Shown: positions 21,371-34,290, numbered from the stretch's first letter. The stretch: DNA of 64,000 bases from Mytilus edulis (GCF_963676685.1 NC_092349.1:85200604-85264603), one strand, 5' to 3'. Notes: generated by a model from the letters alone, not told the origin. Made by a program: numbers and translations.

Positions 21371-23255
21371 TATATAGCCTACCATTGTTTTTCTCTCCCC
21401 GCTTGGCTTTTAATTATGTAATCTGTCAAGTTTAAATTGTATTTGAACCAAGTATACTTTTATGGGAAAACCCTTTAAAATTATTCTCACATAAATGGAA
21501 GAATATTGTTGTATAAAGCTACCCTATTGTCTTTCTGCAGTAATTGTTGAATGCTTAGAAAAAAATCATGTTTTTATCACATAATGAATTATTAAATGTT
21601 TAGCAGATCTGAAAGTTTCCAGAAAATTGTATGGAGAGTTGTAAGGCACACAAAATTGTCAATTTAGTCATAATTTATGGTTCAAATGTACAGCCTATAT
21701 TTATATATATTTTGAATGGGTTGTGGATGTTAGAAAAATGCTTTCCAACACCTATGCAACTTTTTTTCTAGAATACATATTTAGCTTTATTTTAGCTTAT
21801 ATGATGTGGTAAGGTTGTAATTACAAGAAAACTAGGCATTTTTATTTTGAAGAATCTTTACTGTGGAGTTCTGTTTATGCCAATGTGAATGATTGAATGC
21901 TTATTATGTCTCATTGACTAAAAAACATAGTAATATAAAATATATATGTATAAACAATTACATTAAATATTAAAGCACATGTGAACAATACAGACATAAA
22001 AATAATTTAGAGTTCCTTTTGTAATAGTTTTTGTGTATGTTCAAGACAATATGAAAAAAAGACAGTAAACATCAGTTGTGAGAAATAATATTTTAAAAGT
22101 GACAGCTTTTTTTAGGACTAGTTTATGCATTGTAGTTTAGTTTGGGTTAAGGTGGTACATAACAATACAGGGAGATAACTCTGTAAACTACTATATATTC
22201 AATGAAATTTGTCCGATAATGTGTGTGGTTCAAGTTTTTTGAAATTTTTATATTTTCTTTAAAGGACAAAGCAAATATATAGCATGGAATGTTACAATGA
22301 AATGAAACAGGAACACATAAATAATTATATAATTGACATAAAAGAAAACAGAAAAAGACATAAATTGGTTTATATTTACTGTTTAAATACTATGCTATTT
22401 TTCATAAACTTGCACAAAGGACTGTCAATTAATATCTATAGAATATACAAGGATATATATCAGGGTAAATCACCCACTATTTCCAGTATTCATTGTAAAA
22501 TTATTATAATCACAGCGACAGACATATTATAGTATGTGTATATTATATGTATTTTAAACTTTGATTCTTACTAATGACTCAGATTTTTAGGGAATTTATA
22601 TTGTGAACTGTAGCATGATGCATATATGTTCATTAATTCAACAATTCCTGAAACTATAGAATTAAAAACTATTGCAATTAGTGTACTGGTAGTTCCACAA
22701 ATTATAAATTGAGTAACCTGTAACATGGGATAACTGAAAATATTTATTTCACACTTTATAATTGTCATTTAAAAAATAAAAAATATTTATGATGTGCAAA
22801 ACATGTTTTTGATCTATCTGTATTCACCTCTGTAACAGGCTTATTTGTTTAGCAGTGTTTATTGTGTACAAATCAGTACAATAACATATTAAAGCAGTGC
22901 ATGTACAAATGTACTTTAAAACCAAAACGCTGAGACAGATTTTTAACATGCCAGTTCACAAGGTATCAGGTCACAGGAACCCAGGCATAAGTCTGACTAT
23001 GTCACCAAAAATGTCAAATGCTTAGCAGAGAACCAACAAAAATAAATATTAAAGTCTTTGGTTTGGCAATCTATTAAAACCCCATGACCTGCCTTTCTAG
23101 AGGCTCACATATTACCACAAGACCACCAAGAACAATAAGATGGGATGATTAAACACTTTTTAAATTACCTTTCAAAGAAATGTTTAGTTACTTTTATGAT
23201 TAGAATTCTATGCATACAATAATATCAAAAATTAACCTATCATTACATGAACTAA
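21371..23255 (+). other. RNF25 3' flank, probable 3' UTR then intergenic DNA
   Basis: No coding exon follows. ATTAAA sequences (for example near 21962) and an AATAAA near 22775 are possible polyadenylation signals; I cannot choose between them. A dispersed-repeat-like block (GGTGGTACATAACAATACAG) occurs near 22152. Confidence 0.4.
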
Positions 23256-23261
23256 TATATT

Positions 23262-23743
23262 TTGGTATACCTCATGTATCTGGTACATTCAGTGGTATAC
23301 CTCATGTATCTGGTACATTTAGTGGTATACCTCATGTATCTGGTACATTCAGTGGTATACCTCATGTATCTGGTACATTCAGTGGTATACCTCATGTATC
23401 TGGTACATTCAGTGGTATACCTCATGTATCTGGTACATTTAGTGGTATACCTCATGTATCTGGTACATTCAGTGGTATACCTCATGTATCTGGTACATTC
23501 AGTGGTATACCTCATGTATCTGGTACATTTAGTGGTATACCTCATGTATCTGGTACATTCAGTGGTATACCTCATGTATCTGGTACATTCAGTGGTATAC
23601 CTCATGTATCTGGTACATTTAGTGGTATATCTCATGTATCTAGTACATTCAGTGGTATACCTCGTGTATCTGGTACATTCAGTGGTATACCTCATGTATC
23701 TGGTACATTCAGTGGTATACCTCATGTATCTGGTACATTCAGT
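23262..23743 (+). repeat. 30-bp minisatellite, 16 copies
   Basis: The unit is GGTATACCTCATGTATCT followed by GGTACATTCAGT. Copies are almost identical. Copies 2, 6, 9 and 12 carry TTTAGT instead of TTCAGT, giving a partial period-three higher-order pattern. Copies 13 and 14 carry other point changes. The ten-codon period leaves several frames open on both strands; these ORFs are artefacts. Confidence 0.97.
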
Positions 23744-23749
23744 CAATTT

Positions 23750-24205
23750 TTATGCCCCATCTAGGATAGTGTGGATTCATTATTATTTGTTTGATACCAA
23801 TTTTCGTGGGTTTCATGGGAACAGGTGAACCACAAATTCATATTTTCAATTGGCTTTATATACAGAAATTGGCAAATCCCCAAAATCAAATATCCACAAA
23901 TATGCAAGTTTTCAACAATCTATAAAAATAAATGAATCCACAGAAAAAGAGCGGCATTATGTTTTCTGATCTGTGTGTCCGTTCGTTCTTCTGTCCTTTC
24001 GTCAGCTTAAAGTTTTTGGATCTAGGTAGTTTTTGATGAAGTTGAGGTCCAATCAACTTTAAACTTAGTACACATGTTCCCTATGATATGATCTTTCTAA
24101 TTTTAATGCTAAATTAGAGTTTTAACCCCAATTGTTAGTTCCACTGAACATATAAAATGTTAGTGCGAGTGGGGCATCCATGTACAATTGACACATTCTT
24201 GTTTT
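23750..24205 (+). repeat. Dispersed molluscan repeat, TATGCCCCATC to CATTCTTGTTT type
   Basis: This is the same family as 14473 and 16610. It starts TTTTTATGCCCCATCTAGG, is interrupted at about 23770-23945 by unrelated sequence, then continues GGCATTATGTTTTCTGATC through CACATTCTTGTTTT. It abuts the minisatellite. Confidence 0.65.
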
Positions 24206-24309
24206 ATTTATTTAAATATTAAAGTGTCACATCTTCAGAATTTATGCCAAGTAAGCAATAGAGATTTCTCAAATTTGGAAATCAAGACAATTAAATTTTC
24301 TAGATATAA

Positions 24310-24590
24310 GAATATGTAGTATGAGTGCAAATGAAGCAACTCTCCATCCAAGTCACAATTTATAAAAGTAAACCATTCCAGGTCAAAGTACGGTCTTCAA
24401 CACAGAGGCTTGGCTCACACTGAACAGCAAGCTATAACGGGGCTCAAAAAGGCTAGAGTAAAACCATTCAAACGGGAAAATCAACAGTCTATTCTATAAA
24501 ATAACAGAAACGACAAACACTTACGAACCACATGAACAAACGACAATTACTGAACATCAGATTCCTGACTTTATTTTCTTTTTGACAGGA
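24310..24590 (+). repeat. Dispersed repeat related to 53455-53770
   Basis: Blocks such as GTACGGTCTTCAACA, ACCATTCAAACGGGAAAA, GAACAAACGACAATTACTG and AGATTCCTGACTT appear in the same order as in the better-preserved copy at 53455. No protein is encoded. Confidence 0.6.
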
Positions 24591-24689
24591 TTAATTGTTT
24601 AGCAATTGTTTTTTTCAACCCAATCAAAGTTGACTGTTTGAAGATTTCTGTTACAAATATAGATATCCCTTTGTCTCTCATTTGATGTC

Positions 24690-24845
24690 ACAGAGGTGAG
24701 ATATTGTAATGTTTAGGAAGACAGAGGTGAGATATTGTAATGTTTAGGAAGACAGAGGTGAGATATTGTAATGTTTAGGAAGACAGAGGTGAGATATTGT
24801 AATGTTTAGGTAGACAGAGGTGAGATATTGTAATGTTTAGGAAGA
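24690..24845 (+). repeat. 31-bp minisatellite, five copies
   Basis: The unit is GACAGAGGTGAGATATTG followed by TAATGTTTAGGAA, with one copy reading GGTAG. It is nearly identical throughout. The unit contains AG/GTGAGA, a splice-donor-like string. Confidence 0.95.
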
Positions 24846-25247
24846 GTTAAACAGAGTAAAACAGGTTCAGAAAAGATATTACAACTAGTATTACTAACCA
24901 TTCAGATTTTTAAGGGCATTATTTTATCTTTTAATATTATTTATGAATGGACAAAGGGAGACTACCAAGTTTCTCAAACTTGTATAAAAATATTTCATAA
25001 TTTATTAGTGGATTTGTTTATTTTTTTAAATCATTGGTACCAAATTGCAGGGAAAGAGGTGAAGTTCTATTTCTAGGATATTTGATTTTACTAGCCTATA
25101 AAAAATGAAACGTGTTCTTCTTACTCACAAAATCCATAAAAATTGTTAAACATTGTACCATAAATTATAATGAATCCACAGCTATACATCTGTATAAATT
25201 CTTGACTTTATTTATTGACTCGTTAGTTATCCCTTATCTAGGTTATG

Positions 25248-25783
25248 AATGAGATATAACGAGTCCAGAACCAATCCTATATATACCAATACATATTCTT
25301 AGTATTTGACTTTATTTCATAATCTATTTTGTTCAATTCAATATTTTATCATAAATATTAGTTGTTTTTTAAGGTGTTTCGGTTAAGGTTTAACTACCAA
25401 GGCTTTTCCTCATCAGGTATCCCAAGCCTCTAACTAATAAAATAATCAGTTTCAAAGTAAAGTTCAAAGCATCCATACGCATAGAATTAAAAAATTCTGC
25501 ATACCGGGATACTTTAATGAGATATAACGAGTCCAGAACCAATCCTATATATACCAATACATATTCTTAGTATTTGACTTTATTTCATAATCTATTTTGT
25601 TCAATTCAATATTTTATCATAAATATTAGTTGTTTTTTAAGGTGTTTCGGTTAAGGTTTAACTACCAAGGCTTTTCCTCATCAGGTATCCCAAGCCTCTA
25701 ACTAATAAAATAATCAGTTTCAAAGTAAAGTTCAAAGCATCCATACGCATAGAATTAAAAAATTCTGCATACCGGGATACAGT
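25248..25783 (+). repeat. 268-bp perfect direct duplication
   Basis: The segment beginning AATGAGATATAACGAGTCC and ending ATTCTGCATACCGGGATAC occurs twice back to back (25248-25515 and 25516-25783) with no difference that I can see. It includes GGTGTTTCGGTTAAGGTTTA and a CTCATCAGGTATCCCAAG block. It is either a very recent tandem duplication or an assembly artefact. Confidence 0.9.
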
Positions 25784-26379
25784 TATAATTGTTATGATTT
25801 TAAATTGTTTGAATAAAATATAAGTTAAATATGGACAAAAGTGTTTTGTTTTATGTCATTGCCAAAGTGTATGTTAAGGACATGTAAAGCTCTTCAGGCT
25901 TTCAGGAAACTGTATTTCTTGACTGATTGATACAGTTCATTGATCAAGTGTTGTTATGACATTGACAACATTTAGATTTGTCTCCCCAGTCAGTTAAAAT
26001 TACAGATTTGTTTTATCACTAAAAGTCCCATAGTGCCATTTGAAAATGTTTGGATACTTTAGGGTGATTACCACCATAGCCTATTATCAATATAAAAAAA
26101 AGCCCTAGAAGTCAATTTGATATACAATTCAAATTAGAATTACTAAAAAGGCAAGTTGCTTTCAACAATAATGAGATAATGATAACTTTCACGGTCACCA
26201 AAAGAATAAAAAATCAAACAAAATCAAACAAAAGTTTAATTGTATCTTTTTTCCAAAACTTTTTGGCTGCTTTTACCATATAGTTTTATAATTTTATAAT
26301 ATCCTGTGTTTCATGCCTGTTAACCTTCTGTTGACATAATTCCATCCAACATGTCCTTTTTGCAGTTATTGGTCAATGA

Positions 26380-27190
26380 GATCATCACATATTATTACAT
26401 CACCTTGCCCACAGGTCTCTGTGAACTATTGCCATCACTTGGCATCTATCACTGTAAACTTCAAAGAAACCTCTGAAACTACAGCACCAACTTTTCCTTA
26501 GGGAATGTAGTGTAAATTATATCCAGGAATTTGATCCATCAACAAAAAAGGCTGCTGTCACTAAATAAAGAACGGGATAAAGCAGCTATATTTTGATTAT
26601 CATATATCCCCCTCTTTTGTGGAAAAAAAAATTGGTTGATTATATAGGGAATCACTGAAGCATGTCTGAAGTGAGCACCCTCCCCCTTTTTAGGTCAGTT
26701 AGCAGGGCCCCTCTTACAAAAAGTTCTGAATCCCCCACTGCTTATATCTCAAATTGTTAAGCAAGGGAAAACTGGCTGTGGGTAAAAATTGGCAGCAGGT
26801 CAAATCCTATCTGATAAGATCAAGGATTTACTACAATGAACTTTGAAAATGAGGCCAATGTCAGATGATACCTGCCAGACAGACATGTACAATCAATCCT
26901 AACACCAAATGTGTTGACTTATTACTTATAGTTTCTGAAAAACAGGAAAAGTTAATATTTATTGTTAAACTATGAAAATGAGGCCAAGGTCAGTTAATTT
27001 ATACTTGCCAGACATGTACACCTCATAACAAATTTGTTGACTTTTTGCTTATAGTTTCTGAAATTCAGGAACACTGAATATTTACTTTTGAACCATGCAA
27101 ATGAGGTCAAGGTCATATGATACCTGTCTGTCAGACATGAATAACTTCAAATCATTCTGTTCATTTCATTTTAATAGTATCTGCAGGCAA
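26380..27190 (+). repeat. Degenerate dispersed repeat with three ~115-bp subunits
   Basis: From about 26815, three diverged copies share GAAAATGAGGCCAAGGTCA, CTGCCAGACAGACATG and TTACTTATAGTTTCTGAAA. The preceding part (CTATTGCCATCACTTGGC, CCTCTGAAACTACAGC) appears to belong to the same long element. No coding frame is preserved. Confidence 0.5.
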
Positions 27191-27199
27191 AATACAAGA

Positions 27200-29530
27200 A
27201 CTTCACACTTTTGACAAATGATCCTCCTTATAGGAGTAATTGTCCTTGAAATACAATACTTTTTTGTGTTTTCGATGGAATTATAATAGATTGAAAACTG
27301 TGAATAGTTAAATATGTTCAACATAATACTACCTAAAAATATGGCCGAAATGTGTGTGTTAACGAACTCATTAGTTTATTGCTCCTAAATGACATTTTTT
27401 TCGCTTTCGAAATACTAAAGAATGATGGAGAGAAAATCGCAATGGCAGAAATAATGATCAGCAAAATGTGATCGTTAAATAGACAAACGACAGAAATGGT
27501 CAATCAACTTCCACAAGGATTTGTATTGTTTGTTGGTCTGATGACATTGTCCTTGATTGACTGGGAAATGGCTCTTATGTCGTTTTTTTAAAGAAGTTAT
27601 TGCGTATCTGATAAATTAAATCTTAGTGCTCTCAGTCAATTAGAAGAAACAAAATCGTTAAGTAGTTACTGTAGACGAACACAGTTATTTTCAAATGATT
27701 CATATCAAATTGGATGATATTACAAAGTGGTAACTTAAGAACAAAGTTTTTAAAGTAATATTTATTAATTGGTTGCATATAATGCATCTTCCTTAGTGCA
27801 CTGTCAAGATAGTAAAAATCTTCCTGAAATTTTACTATCTAAGTTTAAATTTAATATGAAAATATGAAGATGTGATATGATCGGCAATGAGACATCTGTC
27901 CACCAGAGATATACAAAAGCAGATGTAAGCAACTATGACTATAGGCTTTCGAAAAAGTATTGGGTTGTCGCCCTTCTATATAGATGAATTTGATGGTGTG
28001 AGAAATGCTGTTACAGCACTATTATCACGTACTATAGTATTCCATTTCCTGTACAAGTATTTCCGACACAAGACTTTCTTTTATAATGACACATACTTTC
28101 TAAATAATTATGGATGAAAAAGCAGACAGTTTTATCTCCCCCCTTACAACATGTACAAATAGTGTAAAAATAAAATGTCAAGTGAGTCCTTTAATTTCAA
28201 TTACTTTGTACTAATCATGACCTGAACTAAAGCGTCGTGACGGTCGAATAAAAGTAGACCGTCTTATATTAAAAATGTTTCACTTATCTGAAATTTCCTT
28301 ATTATTAATACATATAAAAACACATTTTCAGAAAATATTGTCAAATATAATTTGAGGTATTATTTGGATGTTACCTACGTTTCATCGTATTCAATTAAAT
28401 TCTTATAGATATCCTGTTAAGATTCTTCCGTCTCTTAAAAAAAATACTGTGCGTTGGTATTACCGTTGATGAAAAAATATCTCTATTGGTTTATAATAGC
28501 TCAGCATTATTACTTAGACTGTCTTCCTCTTTCATATCAGAGTGTCTAAATATAAGAAATAGTGAACTTATATGATACGTCAATATGTAACTTTTCATTA
28601 TAGCATGATATGTTTTCATGGAACCTTTCATTCTACCATGTCAATTATTATAGTTATATGTAATGCCATGAGCCTTAACCATTTATTGTTTAATGAGTTT
28701 GTGCCAATAAAGATATTTGTATTTGTATTAGTATTTGTATTTGTATTTGTATTAGTATTTGTATTTGTATTTGTATGCATGTATTATAGTAAATATATAA
28801 CGGCTTTGATATACTTTTCAGGTTAGAGGGGTTCTCATGCCCCTCTATGGTTAGCAAATTGTGTTTTATTATATTTTTCTGATGGTTGACTGCCGACTCC
28901 CTTCTTTTCAGGCCCTTTTTGATAGCGCGGATCCATAATTGAGTTTCTTCCCTGTAAATTCATAACCAGTTTACATACGACTATGGCTGTCAGATTAGGT
29001 AATTACAGTCGTCGAATATCGTCCTTACTCGACATTCAATCGTCTAGAAATGCAGTTTATCAAGTAACAACGAAGTTGATCCATCCTTGAAGGATATTTT
29101 TCTAATCAAACGCAATGGAACGAAAAACACCGACATGAACACTATTCTATACAGTTATTATAAATTCAGGGAATTCTTTAAAATACATGTGCTCTTGACG
29201 ATTTGAAATAGAAATTTTAGTGACCTAATATTGTTTCTTTATTATGCCTGTTCTTTACGAAAGAACATGGCAAATTGAACGTGTCATTGAACAGTTTAAT
29301 ATCTAAGCCAACTGTTTGATCCAATAATTATTTCCGTTTCAGGTCTCTGTGGTAGCTGACCTTAACAAAAGATGCTACGCTGTGTTGCTATCTCTCTTAC
29401 ATATACTTTATGCTGGTGTTGTATAATAGTAAAGTATACTTAATGAATTTATTTACACAGTAAATTTATGAGGATCACACTTTTATTATCACACATAAGC
29501 AAGGAGGACACATATACATATCGGTTAATG
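27200..29530. other. AT-rich intergenic DNA with short repeat fragments
   Basis: I see no supported gene. A fragment of the GATGTGGTATGATTGCC-type dispersed repeat lies near 27870-27915. A TTTGTA/TTAGTA hexanucleotide microsatellite lies at about 28713-28782. A pure A run follows at about 29540. Confidence 0.45.
28713..28782 (+). repeat. Hexanucleotide microsatellite (TTTGTA)n with TTAGTA variants
   Basis: About eleven units of TATTTG/TATTAG follow one another. Frames across it are low complexity. Confidence 0.9.
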
Positions 29531-29541
29531 TTAACAGACCT

Positions 29542-29572
<31 letters not shown>

Positions 29573-30150
29573 GAACAAGTGGATGTGCTTTTTGTATTTT
29601 ACTCAGTATCATCATGGGAGTCATTAGAAATATAACTTAAATCACTTAAATTTCGCTGTGTTAAACAGTCAGCATGTCGCCTCATTTTTAATAATTGTGT
29701 AAGAACAAAGAGAAGTCAAAGATATTTTGTCAAATGAAAATCTTAATCAGATGAAGAAGTTAAGTAACCTAACCGAATGAAGAAAGGTCAACATACATCC
29801 TATGAGTTCAATTGTTTTCCTGTCTGAATCTGAGAACAATTAAAGTGCAATTCTAAACTTTGAATGTGTTTTCAATTAGTTATTATAGCTATCACTCAAT
29901 GCCATCTTCATTAACATCCTACATATTTGCACTAAATTCTGTCTTACAATATTGTGATAAATTCCTGGGAGATTGACTGCACCAAAGTTATTGCACCAGA
30001 TGTACATTAAAAAAAATAAAATTTTCTGTGATGATCGTGACCAAGCTATTTAAGAAATCCGGTACCTGAATATGCTAGTGATAATGAAACAAATGACCAC
30101 AACATAGAAAAACAAAGGCTAAGCAACACGAACCCAATCAAAAACTGTCC

Positions 30151-30400
30151 GGGGGGGGGGGGGGGGGGGGTCTACCGTGTTCCGGAAGGGTGAGCAGATC
30201 CTGATCCTCATGTAGCACCCTTACAACTAATATGATACTTCGGGTTTGCTAGTATATTATTCATTTCTAAATATACGTGTTTTGTGTACTATGGTTTGTT
30301 GGTCCTTTCCTTTTGCAGCCATGGCGTTACCAGTTTATTTTTGATTTATGAGTTTGAATGTCTCTCTCGTATCTTTCGCCCCTCTTTTGTAGTTTTGCCC
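30151..30400 (+). repeat. 18-20 nt poly-G tract and dispersed repeat fragment
   Basis: A run of about 18 or more G is followed by a fragment containing CCATGGCGTTACCAGTTTA, TTTATGAGTTTGAATGTCTC and CTTTCGCCCCTCTTTTGTAG. Related sequence occurs reversed inside the element at 63155. Confidence 0.5.
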
Positions 30401-31320
30401 ATGAGTTCCAAGGATGTTTTTGTGGTTAATTTTTCACCAAAAGAGGACTAGGGTTTACAAACTATACGTTTCGCCCGGCATTGAAGCCAATGCGGAGTTA
30501 TAGATGTCCTTCTTTTAGATATATCAATAATATATGCAGTTTTTAAGTAATAAAAATAAAAGTGTTATAACCAATCCTATCAGTGTCATTAGCCAATTTT
30601 GAGATGGTGATAGCTAGTAAGTACAAAGAAATGGCTTTCCCAAAAAAATTTACATCTCATATCAATTTTTTTCTTTTTAAAAATTCTTAGATATGTTTTT
30701 TTTTTCAATCATTATAAACAAAAATGTTGAAATAATATGTTAAGTTAATTTTTTTCAGATTTGTCACTTAATCTTCTTCTGTAAAAGTATAAAGTTTAAT
30801 TTTGAAAGTATATTATTCATTGTATAACAATAAAACTGAGAGTACTATAACACGTGTTATAGCAGTCTCAGAATAAAAGCACAAAAATGTTTTTTTTTTA
30901 AATGATGAAAAATGGGAAAATATCAAAAACGGGTACTTTCAAATGGTCGAAGAAAAGATAAAAAGGTGCACAACCATATGATTTTTTCTTTATTTATTTC
31001 TTTCTTACAGTCATATAAATCCTGAAATCAGGTTAAGAAAAAAACTTCAATTCTAGAAAAAAATTTTACTCCTCAGAGGTGTACATAATTAATCACCCCT
31101 GCTACAAAACTCAGAGGGCCGAAGGCGGAGAAGTAAAATGATGCAAAGGTGCGAAATACTTAAAGATATTACTTAGTAATATTTATTGATAATGTTTTGT
31201 TAAATGATGGGTAAATTCATCAAAGTTAAAAATATTTACCATCAAATTATAAAATAAGTTGGAATAGAAATAAACTCAAATAAAACGAATTTAAGAACCT
31301 TTAATTTGTTTATATATATA

Positions 31321-32353
31321 CTAGTCAACCAAAGAAACACAACTTTTTTCAAATTTCAAGGTGAATTTTTCCGTTTATATGACCAATATTGAAGTAGTAA
31401 TACTTAATGACTATGGAAATATAAATCCGTTTAAAAAAGAGAAGATCTTTTGCTTTCATGACGTCATTTGGCGAAATTTATTTTTTTTGACAAAATTTAC
31501 ATAAAACGACAATTTTAAAAACAGAAGTTCCAACTAATGATACCAACCTCTCATTGAAAGGTAAGACGATGTTTGCGATCAATTTTTTTCAAAAAAATTG
31601 TACAGTTTCTTTGTTTATTTGTAAAGCAAGGTTTGGCCCCACAAGAAATCGTTAAAATGTATACATTGCCCATTGATTTACTATAGACAGTAAGTGTGAA
31701 GTGAAATTAAAAAAAAACAAAAAAAAAACGGTCACAATCTTAATACTATAATCGAAAGATTCCAAATGTACAGTGTGTTGTTTCTTAGCTTAAGCATTGA
31801 TTTGAGACGAAAACATTTTTTTTCTTTTTTTGCATTTGTTGAAACCCTTTTTTACCAAAAATTGTAAAATACATTGTTTCAACCCATTAGTTACAATATG
31901 AACATGAGCACATTGGATATTTTTAAACGAATTTTAAAATTCATTTAGTACTTTGAAAATTGTGTGTCGATTTTTTATCCAACTTTCCGCAAAAATAATT
32001 TGCACCCTAAGATCGTTTACATGGAATTTTGTTACTTTCCGACAGGTTTTGATTTTCATTGTCATATGTGCATACATTGCAAATGAAAGCTTTTTAAAAT
32101 AGTGTATATCCAGTGGCGGACCCAGAACTTCTTGTAAAGGGGGGGGGGAGCGCTGACTGACCTAAGGGGGGGGGGGGGCGCCAGTCACGCTCAGTGATTC
32201 CCTATATAACCAAACAAATTTTTCCCACGAAAGGGGGGGCCCGGGCCCCCCAGCCCCCCCTGGATCCGCCTATGAATTCTCATTTTGTTTTATAACTAAT
32301 ACTTTTTGATAATTTTTATTCCAAAGTCGTGTATCGTTTCTTTTGTTGACTAG
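31321..32353. mobile_element. Non-autonomous Tc1/mariner-like element flanked by TA
   Basis: The left end reads CTAGTCAACCAAAGAAAC. The right end read inward is CTAGTCAACAAAAGAAAC. Each is flanked by TA, the standard target of Tc1/mariner elements. The 1033-bp interior has no transposase frame. A G-rich element at 32111-32274 is nested inside. Confidence 0.65.
32111..32274. mobile_element. Small G/C-run element with GGCGGA ends
   Basis: The left end reads CAGTGGCGGACCCAG and the right, reversed, CATAGGCGGATCCAGG. Internal runs of G and C (up to 12) and a CCCGGGCCCC block form a GC island in AT-rich DNA. It lies inside the Tc1/mariner-like element. Short ends of this type resemble hAT MITEs; no target duplication was found. 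Confidence 0.45.
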
Positions 32354-32710
32354 TATAGAATAATTTCCTAAAAATATAAATGTAATTGCTTATCTTTCTG
32401 AAACATGTTTAATGTTGTCTAAAAAATGCACCGCCAGCAAATTGATAATTGTGCTAACTTGGGAGGCAAAAGATAATTATAAATAAATTTTAAACGAATG
32501 GATTTGAACAGTGAAGATTACATATAATTCTTCCCTTATCCGTTATATTTTATTTCTTCATTAAACATAGATCAAAGAAAGCTATGCACTGAGTTATACA
32601 TGTGTAAAATTAAATCCACTGCGCAGTTCTGCTATATAAAGAAGTACAAAATTTGGTTAGTTCATCAGACTGTGAACGATGTTAAGAATATATTTAGCAG
32701 ACTGGATTGT

Positions 32711-32806
32711 CCTTTCTCCAAGGGCAATCAGTAGGCTGGCACTTATCAGTAAACATATAAATTAGTAAGAGAGAAATATTAGAAAGGGAATTGTAGCAAG
32801 TCTAGT
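32711..32806 (+). repeat. 95-bp segment shared with 45950-46041
   Basis: CCTTTCTCCAAGGGCAATCA through GGGAATTGTAGCAAGTCTAG recurs almost unchanged near 45950. Here it leads directly into the 72-bp satellite; at 46041 it does not. Confidence 0.85.
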
Positions 32807-34290
32807 TCCAAGGCAAACGTGTAAGGACCCTAGAAATCCTGTCACAAGGAAAAACCATGAGAACCGTAGAAGTGTAGTTCCATGGCAAAAGTGTAAGGAC
32901 CCTAGAAATCCTGTCACAAGGCAAAACCATGAGAACCGTAAAAGTCTAGTTGCAAGGCAAAACTATAAATAAGGACCCTAAAAATCCTGTTACAAGGAAA
33001 AACTCTGAGAACCGTAAAAGTCTAGGTGCAAGGCAAAACTATAAGAACCCTAGAAATCACGTCACAAGGCAAAACCCTGAGAACTGTAGAAGTTTAGGCG
33101 CAAGGCAAAACTCTAAGGACCCTAGAAATCATGTTAAAAGGTAAAACTCTGAGAACCGTAGAAGTCTAGGTGCAAGGCAAAACTATAAGGACACTAGAAA
33201 TCCTGTCACAAGGCAAAACCCTGAGAACCGTAGAAGTCTAGGTGCAAGGCAAAACTATAAGGACCCTAAAAATTCTACCACAAGGCAAAACCCTGAGAAC
33301 CGCAGAAGTCTAGGTGCAAGGCAAAACTCTAAGGACCCTACAAATCCAGTTAAAAGGTAAAACCCTGAGAACCGTAGAAGTCTAGGTGCAAGGCAAAACT
33401 ATAAATAAGGACCCTAGAAATCCTGTCACAAGGCAAAACCTTGAGAACCGTAGAAGTCTAGGTGCAAGGCAAAACTATAAGGACCCTAGAAATCCTGCCA
33501 CAAGGCAAAACCCTGAGAACCGTAGAAGTCTAGGTGAAAGGCAAAACTATAAGGACCCTAAAAATTCTACCACAAGGCAAAACCCTGAGAACCGTAGAAG
33601 TATAGGTGCAAGGCAAAACTCTAAGGACCCTACAAATCCTGTTAAAAGGTAAAACCCTTAGAACCGTAGAAGTCTAGGTACAAGGCAAAACTCTAAGGAC
33701 CCTACAAATCCTGTTAAAAGTTAAAACCCTGAGAACCGTAGAAGTCTAGTTGCAAGGCAAAACTATAAATAAGGACCCTAGAAATCCTGTCACAAGGCAA
33801 AACCTTGAGAACCGTAGAAGTCTATGTGCAAGGCAAAACTATAAGGATCATAGAAATCTTGTTTCAAGGAAAACTCCTGAGAACCGTAGAAGTCTAGTTG
33901 CAAGACAAACCTCTACGGACCCTAGTAATCCTGTTACAAAACAACACTCCTTACGATTGCAGTAGTCCCGTTGCAAGTCAAAAATCCTGTTGCAAGGTAA
34001 CATTCTGACGACCGTAGAAGTCATGTTGCAATGCAAAACTCTAAAAACCTTAGATATCCTGTTGCAAGGCAAAACTCTGAGGTCGAAGAAGTCATGTTGT
34101 AAGGCACCAATCCAAGGACCGCAAAATTCCTGTTGCAAGGTTACACTATGATGATCGTAGAAGTCCTGTTGCAAGGCAAAATACCGAGGACCGTAAAGAA
34201 GTCCTAGTGCAAGGCAAAAATCTGAGAACAAATAAGTCATGTTGCAAAAAAACTCTCAGTAACGTATAGAAGTCCCGTTGCAAGGCAAAA
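32807..34290 (+). repeat. Satellite array, 72-bp unit made of two 36-bp halves
   Basis: The unit is AAGGACCCTAGAAATCCTGT, CACAAGGCAAAACCCTGAGA, ACCGTAGAAGTCTAGGTGCA, AGGCAAAACTAT. CAAGGCAAAA marks each half. About 20 units are present, regular to 33780 and decaying to 34290. The 24-codon unit leaves a frame open in stretches (KDPRNPVTRQNPENRRSLGA), broken wherever GTTAAAAGGTAAAACC occurs. I treat it as satellite DNA, not a gene. Confidence 0.9.

Noticed and set aside
23210-23828. Three long ORFs (for example repeats of GIPHVSGTFS)
   Set aside because: They arise from a 30-bp minisatellite open in several frames on both strands, with no non-repeat coding flank.
32950-33965. A repetitive basic protein (RQN-PENRRSLGA repeats)
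   Set aside because: Stops recur at the same place in the unit, and neighbouring units decay without frame preservation. It is satellite DNA.
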